Shown here piece after piece: positions 1 to 7,021 of a stretch of 64,000 bases of DNA (position 1 is the first letter of the stretch; every line of letters starts with the position of its first letter). The DNA lies in the NCBI RefSeq assembly GCF_921294215.1, contig NZ_CAKLDM010000001.1:1054001-1118000 (forward strand). The letters are read 5' to 3'. This DNA comes from Vibrio marisflavi CECT 7928 (lineage in GTDB: Bacteria > Pseudomonadota > Gammaproteobacteria > Enterobacterales > Vibrionaceae). Position numbers and translations under genes: made by a program. The notes below the pieces were generated by a model. It did not search any database. It was given only the letters and a program-made list of their open reading frames with translations, and had not been told where the DNA came from.

Positions 1-145
1 GAATGAGATCGCCATCGCCATACACATCATGCTGAATATTATTCTTTTCACACCATTGCGCCATTTCAGCAAAATACTCCGCAGGAGCAGGCTTTCGGCT
101 GCCCGGGATGAACATTTCGCACTGAGATTCTAAGTCATTAGCCAT
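1..145 (-). CDS. Partial PLP-dependent threonine aldolase / beta-eliminating lyase-like protein (N-terminus)
   Basis: Only the first 48 codons are in the window; the gene continues past the left edge. The reading frame is open from an ATG at 145, and AGGA lies about seven bases upstream, which supports this start. The visible protein has the pattern C-x2-F-I-P-G near residue 10 and ends in a Y-G-D-G-D-L-I segment. From memory this matches the start of a family annotated as threonine aldolase-like or beta-eliminating lyase-like, in which this segment precedes the cofactor-binding large domain. No catalytic lysine can be seen because that part lies outside the window. The family assignment is tentative; the existence of the gene is likely. 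Confidence 0.45.
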   Translation of the reverse strand, partial: MANDLESQCEMFIPGSRKPAPAEYFAEMAQWCEKNNIQHDVYGDGDLI

Positions 146-485
146 TGTTTATTCCTAGTCATATCTGAAACAGCCAAGTTATCTTTAAACGAATAGAGTG
201 TAAAGCAAATCAGTGAAGCCCCCTTTCCACTTAGTTTCACCACTCATACCATTCCTTGGTCTCAATATTTGACCAAATTTTCCGGATGATTCGGTCGTAT
301 TTCCTACGCGCTATATTTGGAGGTTCGATCCGGTTGATTATAATCGGATCTAAAGGTACCGTGCTCTTGGAACATTTAAGCCTAGTTAACTTTTGAAACG
401 CAAAATGTCGCTAGATGAAGTGTCCAATCTCGCTGGAGCGCAACACATCGCTTAATACATTTGTTTTTGTCGGTGAGTAGTTAGA
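146..485. other. Intergenic region, no supported gene
   Basis: About 340 bases between the PLP-enzyme start and the end of the Sel1 gene. No open frame of useful length and no terminator with a clear T-run was seen. A 16-codon plus-strand frame at 405-455 vaguely resembles the end of a tyrosine recombinase but is too short to call. The region probably contains the promoter of the leftward gene at the window edge. Confidence 0.4.
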
Positions 486-1124
486 TTACAAATTTTTAGC
501 CAGTTTTTTTACTCTCGCTAAGTTGGAAGGAGAAAGGCTTTTCTTTGTCGTGTTAAACAAGGTTTGCGCCTCTTTATGACCATCATTCGCTGCAGCTAAA
601 ATCCATACGTTACCTGAGATTATATCTCGTTTACCACCTCGTCCGGTCATCATAAAAACACCCAGTGCATATTTAGATTCTAGGTGACCTTTTTGCGCTG
701 CCATTCGGTAGTATTTCCGGCTTTCTGCCAAATCTTTACTAATACCACGTCCGTTGGCTAAGGCTTCTGCTTTTTGATATATGGCCGCGCTATGACCTTG
801 ACTAGCTGCCTTGTCAAACCACTCATAGGCTAATTTTTCGTTACGTTTAACACCCCGACCAGAAGCATAGGCAACAGCCACCATAAATTGAGCATCGATT
901 TGACCCTGTTGTGCTGCCTTTAAAAACCAGTCAGTTGCTGTTGCATAATTTTGTGTCACGCCAAAACCGTTGGTGTAGTCTAGGCCTAATTTATATTGCG
1001 CCTGCGCATCACCTTGCTTCGCCATTTCTATATTGTGTGAAACACTTTTGGGTAAGGCTGTGCATCCACTTAGCATTAATAAGATGACAATTAAAATCTG
1101 AGGGTTCCCCACGAATTTCATCAT
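486..1124 (-). CDS. Sel1-repeat (TPR-like) lipoprotein
   Basis: A 212-residue protein with an N-terminal hydrophobic segment ending in the lipobox L-S-G-C (Cys21), so it is probably a membrane-anchored lipoprotein. From about residue 37 onward it contains repeated 36-residue Sel1 units with the signature A-x2-G-x-A-x-A-Q-x2-L-G and A-x2-W-F-x-K-A-A-x-Q-G, five in all, including motifs such as YAxGRGVKRN. Sel1 repeats form helical solenoids that bind proteins and often act in envelope signalling or assembly. The ATG at 1124 overlaps the stop codon of an upstream 51-codon frame (ATGA overlap), implying translational coupling. The partner and exact role cannot be read from sequence. Confidence 0.85.
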   Translation of the reverse strand: MMKFVGNPQILIVILLMLSGCTALPKSVSHNIEMAKQGDAQAQYKLGLDYTNGFGVTQNYATATDWFLKAAQQGQIDAQFMVAVAYASGRGVKRNEKLAYEWFDKAASQGHSAAIYQKAEALANGRGISKDLAESRKYYRMAAQKGHLESKYALGVFMMTGRGGKRDIISGNVWILAAANDGHKEAQTLFNTTKKSLSPSNLARVKKLAKNL

Positions 1125-1276
1125 AGCTCCTCATATTGAATGGTCAGCGTAGAAACAGAGAGCAATTGATCCGTCATGCCTGAATCAACGAAAGTAAATT
1201 CCACGTTTAGCCAAGCCGCATGGGGCTCAGGATAAGCAGAAGCTATATCATTTTTAAATGTTTGGGAAACCTTCAT
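1121..1276 (-). CDS. Small hypothetical protein (51 aa) coupled to the Sel1 lipoprotein
   Basis: A complete 51-codon frame from ATG at 1276 to TGA at 1121-1123. A good ribosome binding site (AAGGTGAG) lies about nine bases upstream. Its stop overlaps the ATG of the Sel1 gene by the classical ATGA arrangement, which is strong evidence that it is translated and belongs to the same operon. The product begins MKVSQTFKND, has no signal peptide, membrane segment or cysteine, is mildly acidic, and has the internal stretch AWLNVEFTFVDSG that could form a beta-hairpin. I recognise no family. It could be a structured small protein or simply a leader peptide controlling translation of the Sel1 gene. Confidence 0.6.
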   Translation of the reverse strand: MKVSQTFKNDIASAYPEPHAAWLNVEFTFVDSGMTDQLLSVSTLTIQYEEL

Positions 1277-1437
1277 CGTAATAACTCACCTTTGTCAATA
1301 AGTTGAACGCAAGTGAAAGCTAATATTGAAAACCAACAAGTTTAGAGTTAGAAATTCGTGGGGATTCGTTAGGATTAATATACTTATAGGATTTCGATAC
1401 TGAGAAATCATGGTTATCCGTCCTAGACTTAAACTAG

Positions 1438-1472
1438 CCGTACACAGCAGTTAATAACTAGACTGTGTACGG
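1438..1472 (-). terminator. Hairpin downstream of the alanine-rich repeat gene
   Basis: A perfect 10-bp inverted repeat (CCGTACACAG / CTGTGTACGG) with a 15-base loop lies just after the stop of the leftward gene at 1491. It is followed on the minus strand by CTAGTTTAAG, which is only weakly T-rich. It is a plausible transcription terminator. Confidence 0.5.
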
Positions 1473-1490
1473 TTTGGTTGGTGGAGGTTG

Positions 1491-2603
1491 TTATTCGATA
1501 CCTAATAGTTCTTGGGTCGCGGCAACCACTTCATCGGTGATTTCCTTATTAGCTGCTGAAGCTAGCGTATCTGCTTCTAACTGAGCAGAACTATCAAGCT
1601 CTTCTTGTGTGCTCGCCAGTTCTTCCTCGGCAGCTGCCAAATCAGTTTCTAAAGCATCAACTTCAGATTCAGCCTGTGCCAGTTCCTGAGCAGCAGCGTC
1701 AGCTTCTGCTTGTGCGGTATCTGCTTCAACCTGAGCGGCATCTAATTCATTAGCCGCAGTATTCGCTGCTGTGGCTGCTGCGTCTGCATCAGTTTGAGCA
1801 GCATCTGCATCGGCTTGAGCAGCATCTGCATCAGCTTGAGCAGCATCTGCATCGGCTTGGGCTTGAGCAGCAGCATCAGCGAGATCTGTATTTGTAGGAT
1901 CAGCGTCAGCAGCAGCCTGTGCTGCATCCGCATCAGCTTGAGCGGCATCGGCATCGGCTTGAGCGGCATCGGCTTCAGTTTGAGCGGTATCTGCTGTAGC
2001 CTGTGTTGTATCTGCCAATTCTTGGGCAGCATTGGCAGCTTCCTGCGCATCTTCTAGGTCTTCTGAAGCCGCGAGGGCATCAGCATTCAATTGCTCGCTA
2101 ATTGCTGTTAATGTTGCTATATCATAACTGGCAATCTGATCCTCTAACCCTTGAATGGTCTCGGAAATTTCATTTAATAGTTCAGTTAATTGGCTTGTTG
2201 CCTGAACTGCGTCTCGGTATAGTGCTAGAGTTCCAACAACAGATTTAGCAGAAGCATTAGCTAGTCCGTTATCTGATGCGTGTGCTGCATTCAAACGTCC
2301 TAAAGCACTGGCTAAAGAACCTCTATTATTACCTAATCCGTTGTCATTGCTGGAATTTCTACCATTACTGTTTGAGCTGGAGTTGGAGCTAGCCCTCGCA
2401 CTGGCGTTTTGGCTACTATTTTCTTTATTTTTTTCACTACTGTTTCCACGGCCTTTACCATTGTTACTGTTATCATTTTTTGCAAATGCTGTGTTGTATT
2501 TGAATGTACCGTCATCAAAATCAAACGTAACCGGGGCTAAGGCCAACAGACCACCACAGACACATCCAAGTAAAGTCTTTTTAGCTAACAGTGAAAGTTT
2601 CAT
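1491..2603 (-). CDS. Secreted alanine/aspartate-rich repeat protein with low-complexity coiled-coil region
   Basis: The preferred start is the ATG at 2603, which has an ideal AGGAGG six bases upstream, giving 370 residues. The first 40 residues contain a lysine-bearing start and a hydrophobic stretch like a signal peptide, probably cleaved after the A-F-A before KNDNSNN. Then comes a 45-residue Ser/Asn/Gly-rich linker, a helical region, and from about residue 180 to the C-terminus a long Ala/Asp/Gln/Glu-rich segment with near-exact repeats of A-D-A-A-Q-A-D (seven residues, 21 bases). The periodicity suggests a long alpha-helical or coiled-coil rod exposed in the periplasm or outside. No enzymatic motif is present and no family is recognised. 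The repeats at 1780-2000 are near identical in DNA, so length variation between strains is likely. Confidence 0.75.
   Translation of the reverse strand: MKLSLLAKKTLLGCVCGGLLALAPVTFDFDDGTFKYNTAFAKNDNSNNGKGRGNSSEKNKENSSQNASARASSNSSSNSNGRNSSNDNGLGNNRGSLASALGRLNAAHASDNGLANASAKSVVGTLALYRDAVQATSQLTELLNEISETIQGLEDQIASYDIATLTAISEQLNADALAASEDLEDAQEAANAAQELADTTQATADTAQTEADAAQADADAAQADADAAQAAADADPTNTDLADAAAQAQADADAAQADADAAQADADAAQTDADAAATAANTAANELDAAQVEADTAQAEADAAAQELAQAESEVDALETDLAAAEEELASTQEELDSSAQLEADTLASAANKEITDEVVAATQELLGIE
1780..2000 (-). repeat. 21-bp tandem coding repeats (ADAAQAD units)
   Basis: Within the alanine-rich gene the plus strand shows repeated variants of GCATCTGCATCAGCTTGAGC, each 21 bases out of phase with the next and encoding A-D-A-A-Q-A-D. 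A non-repetitive insert (1874-1920) interrupts the array. Such arrays expand and contract by slipped replication. Confidence 0.8.
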
Positions 2604-3050
2604 CCCATACCTCCTACAACACCGAACAGTTTTCCTCACAAAACCGTTATTGACTACATTATCATTATAGAGTAAAGACTCACCGACCAAGGTGTTTACC
2701 GTAGTAATTGACAGGCTGTGCCAGAAATGAGAATACCGATGGAGAAAAACGCCGAAACCAGAAAAAAGTACTATTTATCAAATTTATGGTTCATGCTAAA
2801 TAAATGAGAAATAAGTGGTTATTTTTTAATACAAATAGTTATCCGTAGTTTCTAAATTCAGCTGAAAAGCAATCAATCTATATTGTGTTTTTCGCGCTCT
2901 ATTGAAAGGAAGCTTCAGTAAAATTTAGTACTAGACCCGCTAACCCAACCTCTCAATATGTAAGATTAAATAACAAATAAGAAACTTTATATACATTCTC
3001 TTGTTACCCAAATCTTTTTAGAATAAACCTATAACTACTTATATGGGATA
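2604..3050. other. Divergent intergenic region
   Basis: About 450 AT-rich bases between the alanine-rich gene (leftward) and the FUSC gene (rightward). It should hold both promoters, but I see no convincing operator, RNA hairpin with T-run, or coding frame. Confidence 0.4.
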
Positions 3051-4079
3051 GTGTCTGCGATGCTAAAAGAGATAATTTCTAACAAACGTTTACTTAGAAA
3101 ATGGTCACTCATTACGCTTGCTATGTTACCGTCTATCGTAATTGGTTCTACCCTTGGTCATTGGGAGCTTAGCCAGCTCGTTCTATTGAGTGCATCTCTT
3201 TACTCTATACAAACTCAATCTAAATGGGGTGTTGGAGCTATCATCTTTCATGAAGTAGTTATACTGGCTGGCCTTTATTTACTGACCTATTCACTTTTTA
3301 GCCCACTTGCTTTTGCTATTACTTGCACTCTCTTTGCCGGAGCCTGCATGGGATTAGGGATCTATAACCCTGAACTAAGAAAGTTGGGAAGTTGGATTTT
3401 AATTCCTGCTTTGTATATGACGATTGATTTTCAAGGTTCTAATATTCTTCATTCCGTTGATAGTAATGTCTGGTTCGCACTACAGTTATTTGCCGTTGCC
3501 GCACTTGGGCCAGTACTCGTTTGCTTATTCAATTATATTTTGGAAGAAGACAACTCCAAATCATCCCTTTGGGGTTTCAATAACGTTTTTACAGCAAAAA
3601 CAGATGTAAGTGCCATATGGACTGTGATCGGGATTATGGTTGCTGTGTTTGTTTCCTCCATCTTCGTACAGTGGCTAAAGATACCTCATGCTGAATGGGT
3701 AATTTGGTCAACGATTAGCGTGAGTACAGGAGATATGACAAGTATGCATCGCAAGCTCGCTCACCGTGTGACAGGAGCGTTAGTTGGTATGATTTTTGGC
3801 GTTTCACTAGTGGTGGTTTTACAACTTGTCAGCCCGCTATTTTTTGAGCTAGCAGGAATACTCATTCCATTTACACTATTTATCAAACGCTACCCACTGG
3901 CATATGCTTCAAGATGTACCTTAATTGCACTTGCCGCTGGCGCTTTGGTGCATGGAACCTCTGTTGCTGAGTTTCGCATGCTCAACGTTTTAATCGGCGG
4001 GATATTAGGCGTTTTGTGTGCTTATTTGGCGGCTTATATGGCAAATAAATACCATCACAAACATCCGGTGAGCGACTAA
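3051..4079 (+). CDS. FUSC-family integral membrane protein (aromatic acid exporter-like)
   Basis: A 342-residue, very hydrophobic protein with about ten predicted membrane segments in two blocks (residues 15-160 and 190-330). The second block, with the sequence W-V-I-W-S-T-I-S-V-S and then the basic H-R-K-L-A-H-R-V-T-G-A-L-V-G loop, is typical of the FUSC / fusaric-acid-resistance and aromatic-acid-exporter superfamily (YccS, AaeB relatives). The protein lacks the large cytoplasmic domain of YccS and is about half its length. The frame opens with GTG at 3051; an in-frame ATG at 3060 is an equally good start, and neither has a strong ribosome binding site. Substrate unknown. The gene stands alone and converges on ribB across a strong hairpin. 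Confidence 0.75.
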   Translation: MSAMLKEIISNKRLLRKWSLITLAMLPSIVIGSTLGHWELSQLVLLSASLYSIQTQSKWGVGAIIFHEVVILAGLYLLTYSLFSPLAFAITCTLFAGACMGLGIYNPELRKLGSWILIPALYMTIDFQGSNILHSVDSNVWFALQLFAVAALGPVLVCLFNYILEEDNSKSSLWGFNNVFTAKTDVSAIWTVIGIMVAVFVSSIFVQWLKIPHAEWVIWSTISVSTGDMTSMHRKLAHRVTGALVGMIFGVSLVVVLQLVSPLFFELAGILIPFTLFIKRYPLAYASRCTLIALAAGALVHGTSVAEFRMLNVLIGGILGVLCAYLAAYMANKYHHKHPVSD

Positions 4080-4164
4080 ATCAATTTGAGGGTTAAACGC
4101 CCTACTGAATGGGGCGTCTGAAATATCAGATTTTTTCAGTGGAATAAGTAAGAAGAAGACATGA

Positions 4165-4193
4165 AAAATCAGCCGTATAAAACGGCTGATTTT
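4165..4193. terminator. Bidirectional intrinsic terminator between FUSC gene and ribB
   Basis: A 12-bp perfect stem (AAAATCAGCCGT / ACGGCTGATTTT) with a 5-base loop ATAAA. The stem starts with A and ends with T-runs, so it can terminate transcription from either convergent gene. Confidence 0.85.
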
Positions 4194-4211
4194 TATCTGA
4201 CTATGTGAGTA

Positions 4212-5285
4212 TTACTTGACGACTTGATACTCGGTGATTTCGAGACCGAAACCAGACAGCGAATGGTAGGGCGCTGCAGTGGAAGAAATAAGCTTCATCT
4301 TTTCAACACCAAGTTCACGCAAGATTTGTGAGCCAATACCAATCTCTTGGGTACGAGCGTTTTTAACCTTCACCGCATCTTGAGCTGGCAGTGCAAGGCT
4401 ATCTGTTTTTCCTATACAAAGCATCACACCAGGCAGGTCAGATTTCGCGATATGCTCTAAAGCTTGTTGAATCGAACACCCTTTGCTTTTAGCAAATAAG
4501 ATATCTTCTGGTAGCTTGATGTTGTGCACGCGAACTAACGCTTCTTCGCTATTTTCTAAGTCACCTTTGCACAGGGCATAATGAAGTTGCTGATCAACAA
4601 TGTCTTTGTAAACATGCAAATCAAACGTACCATACTCAGTTTCGAATTCTCTTGAATCTACTTTCTCAACGATACCTTCCGTCGCAAGGCGATATTTGAT
4701 CAAGTCCGCGATTGTACCAAGCTTGATATCGTGCTTTTTAGCAAATTCTTCTAACTGCGGGCGGCGAGCCATTGTGCCATCTTCGTTAAGCACTTCAACA
4801 ATAACACATGAAGGTTCCAAACCTGCTAGGCGTGCTAAATCGCAACCAGCTTCCGTGTGTCCAGCGCGGACTAGAACACCACCTTCTTTCGCAACAATAG
4901 GGAAAATATGGCCCGGTGATACAATGCTTGAAGGAGTCGCCGAGCTATCGATCGCCGCTTTGATTGTAGTTGCACGATCGCTAGCTGAAATGCCTGTCGT
5001 TACACCTTCTGCAGCTTCGATAGAAACAGTAAAGTTAGTACCAAACGCTTCTGTGTTATTTCTGACCATCGGAGACAAATTCAGCTGCTGAGCTCGTTGC
5101 TCATTCATGGTTAGGCAGATTAACCCTCGGCCATGCATCGCCATAAAGTTGACTAGTTCTGGGGTGATTTTTTCTGCTGCTACCAGAATATCCCCTTCGT
5201 TTTCACGATCTTCGTCATCAACCAGTATGACCATTTTGCCCGCTGCTATATCAGCAATGATGCCCTCGATATCATTCAGATACAT
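4212..5285 (-). CDS. ribB: 3,4-dihydroxy-2-butanone-4-phosphate synthase with degenerate GTP cyclohydrolase II domain (RibBX type)
   Basis: Makes 3,4-dihydroxy-2-butanone 4-phosphate from ribulose 5-phosphate, one of the two precursors of riboflavin. The start at 5285 ([10 protein letters not shown]) gives 357 residues and matches the usual N-terminus. The synthase domain (about residues 1-200) carries the acidic loop [10 protein letters not shown] and the segment [14 protein letters not shown]. The C-terminal 150 residues align in order with GTP cyclohydrolase II ([21 protein letters not shown]), but the three zinc-binding cysteines and the catalytic QEGRG loop are absent. The cyclohydrolase half is therefore inactive, as in the hybrid RibBX proteins described from proteobacteria. 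A separate ribA must supply that reaction. No FMN riboswitch was seen upstream. Confidence 0.92.
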   Translation of the reverse strand: MYLNDIEGIIADIAAGKMVILVDDEDRENEGDILVAAEKITPELVNFMAMHGRGLICLTMNEQRAQQLNLSPMVRNNTEAFGTNFTVSIEAAEGVTTGISASDRATTIKAAIDSSATPSSIVSPGHIFPIVAKEGGVLVRAGHTEAGCDLARLAGLEPSCVIVEVLNEDGTMARRPQLEEFAKKHDIKLGTIADLIKYRLATEGIVEKVDSREFETEYGTFDLHVYKDIVDQQLHYALCKGDLENSEEALVRVHNIKLPEDILFAKSKGCSIQQALEHIAKSDLPGVMLCIGKTDSLALPAQDAVKVKNARTQEIGIGSQILRELGVEKMKLISSTAAPYHSLSGFGLEITEYQVVK

Positions 5286-5317
5286 GTTTTTCTCACGTTC
5301 AATTGAAGTTGCCGCCA

Positions 5318-5326
5318 ATCATATCA
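5318..5326 (-). promoter_or_regulatory. Candidate extended -10 promoter of ribB
   Basis: On the minus strand TGATATGAT lies about 33 bases upstream of the ribB start, an extended -10 element (TGN followed by TATGAT). No good -35 was found. If it is used, the ribB leader is too short for a riboswitch. Confidence 0.35.
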
Positions 5327-5448
5327 AAAAACCCCAGTTTATCTATGCTGGCGTAGTCCATTCTGCCAAGCTAGACAGAAAATAAGGATGCATTGAGTAA
5401 AAGAGGCTTCGGTAAGAGATCCATAAGCAGAAATGGAAGTTAGCAGGC

Positions 5449-5554
5449 AAAAAAAGACCCAGTGCAAATGGTGCACTGGGTTTATATATGTGAATAAGTG
5501 TATGTTCACTAATAACGTCAGTTGGCTAGGTGACCCTCGGCTTAAGAAGGGTCA
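5449..5554 (-). ncRNA. qrr: Qrr quorum-regulatory small RNA
   Basis: About 106 nucleotides. The RNA begins TGACCCTTCTTAAGCC and closes a first hairpin with AGGGTCA. It then contains the single-stranded core CACCTAGCCAACTGACG, the near-invariant pairing region of Vibrio Qrr RNAs. It ends in a strong intrinsic terminator: a 10-bp stem ACCCAGTGCA / TGCACTGGGT followed by seven T after C. Qrr RNAs are Hfq-dependent and control luxR/hapR, luxO, aphA and other mRNAs at low cell density. The family call rests on my memory of the conserved core and is supported independently by the sigma-54 promoter and LuxO sites. I cannot say which numbered Qrr this is; it is not beside luxO here. Confidence 0.92.
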
Positions 5555-5565
5555 ATAGGTATACA

Positions 5566-5580
5566 GCATATACTGTGCCA
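5566..5580 (-). promoter_or_regulatory. Sigma-54 promoter of the Qrr gene
   Basis: Minus strand TGGCACAGTATATGC has GG and GC separated by exactly ten bases, the -24/-12 pattern of RpoN promoters. Counting twelve bases on from the GC puts +1 at 5554, exactly on the first T of the Qrr hairpin. Confidence 0.88.
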
Positions 5581-5644
5581 AAACCTCGCTAAAACAAGTC
5601 TATTAAAAATCAATAAGTTATTTATTCGGATTTAACCAAGAAAA

Positions 5645-5676
5645 TTGCATATTGCGAACCATCTTGCATATTATTA
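5645..5676 (-). promoter_or_regulatory. Two LuxO-type activator sites
   Basis: TTGCATATTGCGA (5645-5657) is a near match to the LuxO pattern TTGCA-N3-TGCAA, and a second weaker copy TTGCATATTATTA lies at 5664-5676. They sit about 90-120 bases upstream of the predicted Qrr start, the expected distance for a sigma-54 activator. Confidence 0.7.
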
Positions 5677-5771
5677 AAAAATAGTAAAATCTACGTCTCA
5701 AAAAGCCACCTTTGTATACACAAAGATAGAAACGCCCCAACCGAAGTTCTGGGTTTAGGGCGTAGACAAAC

Positions 5772-6611
5772 TTAAAGCGTTGAGGTCAATTTTGAAGCGG
5801 GCAATACATCCTTCAAAACATTAGCTAGATTCATAGAGAAAGGAAGTTGAGAATTCAAATGATGCCAAGCATTTGGAATTTTGGTATGAGGCAGGCTGTA
5901 ATCGGAGCTTAAGCCACCAAACCAGTCTAATTCACCAATACATTGAGTCACATTGATCATTCCCACAGGAATCGGCACAACAGCGCCAACGGTCACTACA
6001 TTTATCTTAGAAATGTCCCATGTCTGTTTAACATTATTCAAAGCATGGACAACGCTTAAACACCCTTTTGAGTGACCCAGCAAGGTTTTAATTTTACGGT
6101 CTTCTTCGTTAAGCAGTTCAACCAAGATTTGAGTCTCAGGACTATGCTCATGCTCTTCTTTTGCTCTTCGCCAAAATGCATCGACACTGGATGGAAGTGT
6201 CTCTTCTTTTACATAGCGTTCAATGCCGCCGAAGAAAAACCAGCTTTGCAGCGCGTCTACTGGTAATTCAGATAACCCCATCCCGGAGGTAATCACACCC
6301 ACTGGCTCATTGACATGATTTGCAAGTGTTCGACCAAGCGAAGCGGCACCAGCATCTGAGCTACTCGCCCCAGCAATTACAAAGTGCTCAATTTTAGGCC
6401 CTTTTACTGAACGAAACTCTTCAATGTCGTTGTATTTGAAAACCTGCATTCCTGGAGCTTCAGGCTTAACGACTAAAATACTACCTTCGATGTTGATATG
6501 AGTCGTCAATAGTGAATATTCAGCAAAATTAAGGTTACCTATATCGTAAAACATCCCATCTAAAAAACTGTTACCGGCAGAGACTGGCAACATGCCCATT
6601 GTACTAAACAT
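5772..6611 (-). CDS. Alpha/beta-hydrolase-fold-like protein of unknown function
   Basis: A 279-residue cytosolic protein with no signal peptide. GGAG lies about nine bases upstream of the ATG. The segment L-L-G-H-S-K-G-C-L-S-V (about residue 180) is a nucleophile-elbow motif G-x-S-x-G with serine and a lysine at the x position, followed by a helix, as in alpha/beta hydrolases. An upstream strand-loop H-F-V-I-A-G-A-S-S-S-D-A-G could be the oxyanion region, and a late histidine pair (A-W-H-H-L-N-S) could supply the catalytic base. I recognise no specific family. It is transcribed toward the Qrr gene, and its expression is not obviously linked to it. Confidence 0.55.
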   Translation of the reverse strand: MFSTMGMLPVSAGNSFLDGMFYDIGNLNFAEYSLLTTHINIEGSILVVKPEAPGMQVFKYNDIEEFRSVKGPKIEHFVIAGASSSDAGAASLGRTLANHVNEPVGVITSGMGLSELPVDALQSWFFFGGIERYVKEETLPSSVDAFWRRAKEEHEHSPETQILVELLNEEDRKIKTLLGHSKGCLSVVHALNNVKQTWDISKINVVTVGAVVPIPVGMINVTQCIGELDWFGGLSSDYSLPHTKIPNAWHHLNSQLPFSMNLANVLKDVLPASKLTSTL

Positions 6612-7021
6612 CCTATTTCTCCATTTGCAGTAAGAACTTTATGTTGAAAACCCAGATACGCATTTCGTCACATATCGAATGCTCGGTCAAATGGTTCTGT
6701 ACAGAAATGTTATATGTTGAGCAGGTTTATCAGAACAGCTTCACTTATATATAAAATATTAATCAATTCATCGTGATATGTAGAGTTTCAATGTATAAGC
6801 AATAGACTAATCGGCATGCTAAGAATTCTTCTATATTTTCTAACAAGCCCAAGTAGCCGGTTCGGGTCCACCTACTATTAACACCATGATCCATTACGAC
6901 ATTGTTACAATTCTTAGGCGATGCACTGCCAATCAATTAACACACAATTGAGTAGATACTTAAATAGAACATTTCTGAACTACACTTGTCCTGTAGGGTT
7001 GAAAAAACACATCTTGAAGTT
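6612..7021. other. Divergent intergenic region
   Basis: About 400 bases upstream of both the hydrolase-like gene (leftward) and the TadG-like gene (rightward). One small inverted repeat, TCAATT-N7-AATTGA at 6933-6951, could be an operator for the TadG-like gene. Nothing else stands out. Confidence 0.35.

Noticed and set aside
405..455. Short frame resembling the C-terminal part of a tyrosine recombinase (M-S-L-D-E-V-S-N-L-A-G)
   Set aside because: Only 16 codons, no catalytic residues and no flanking remnant; similarity is within chance.
1794..2057. 87-codon plus-strand frame inside the alanine-rich gene
   Set aside because: It is the antisense of the 21-bp repeats and has only S, I, C, G and L in a repeated pattern; an artefact of the repeat composition.
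4097..4117. Inverted repeat ACGCCC / GGGCGT after the FUSC gene
   Set aside because: Short stem without T-run; the much stronger hairpin at 4165-4193 is the likelier terminator.
5286..5456. FMN riboswitch expected before ribB
   Set aside because: Looked for on the minus strand; no conserved RFN segments were found and a promoter-like element lies too close to the gene.
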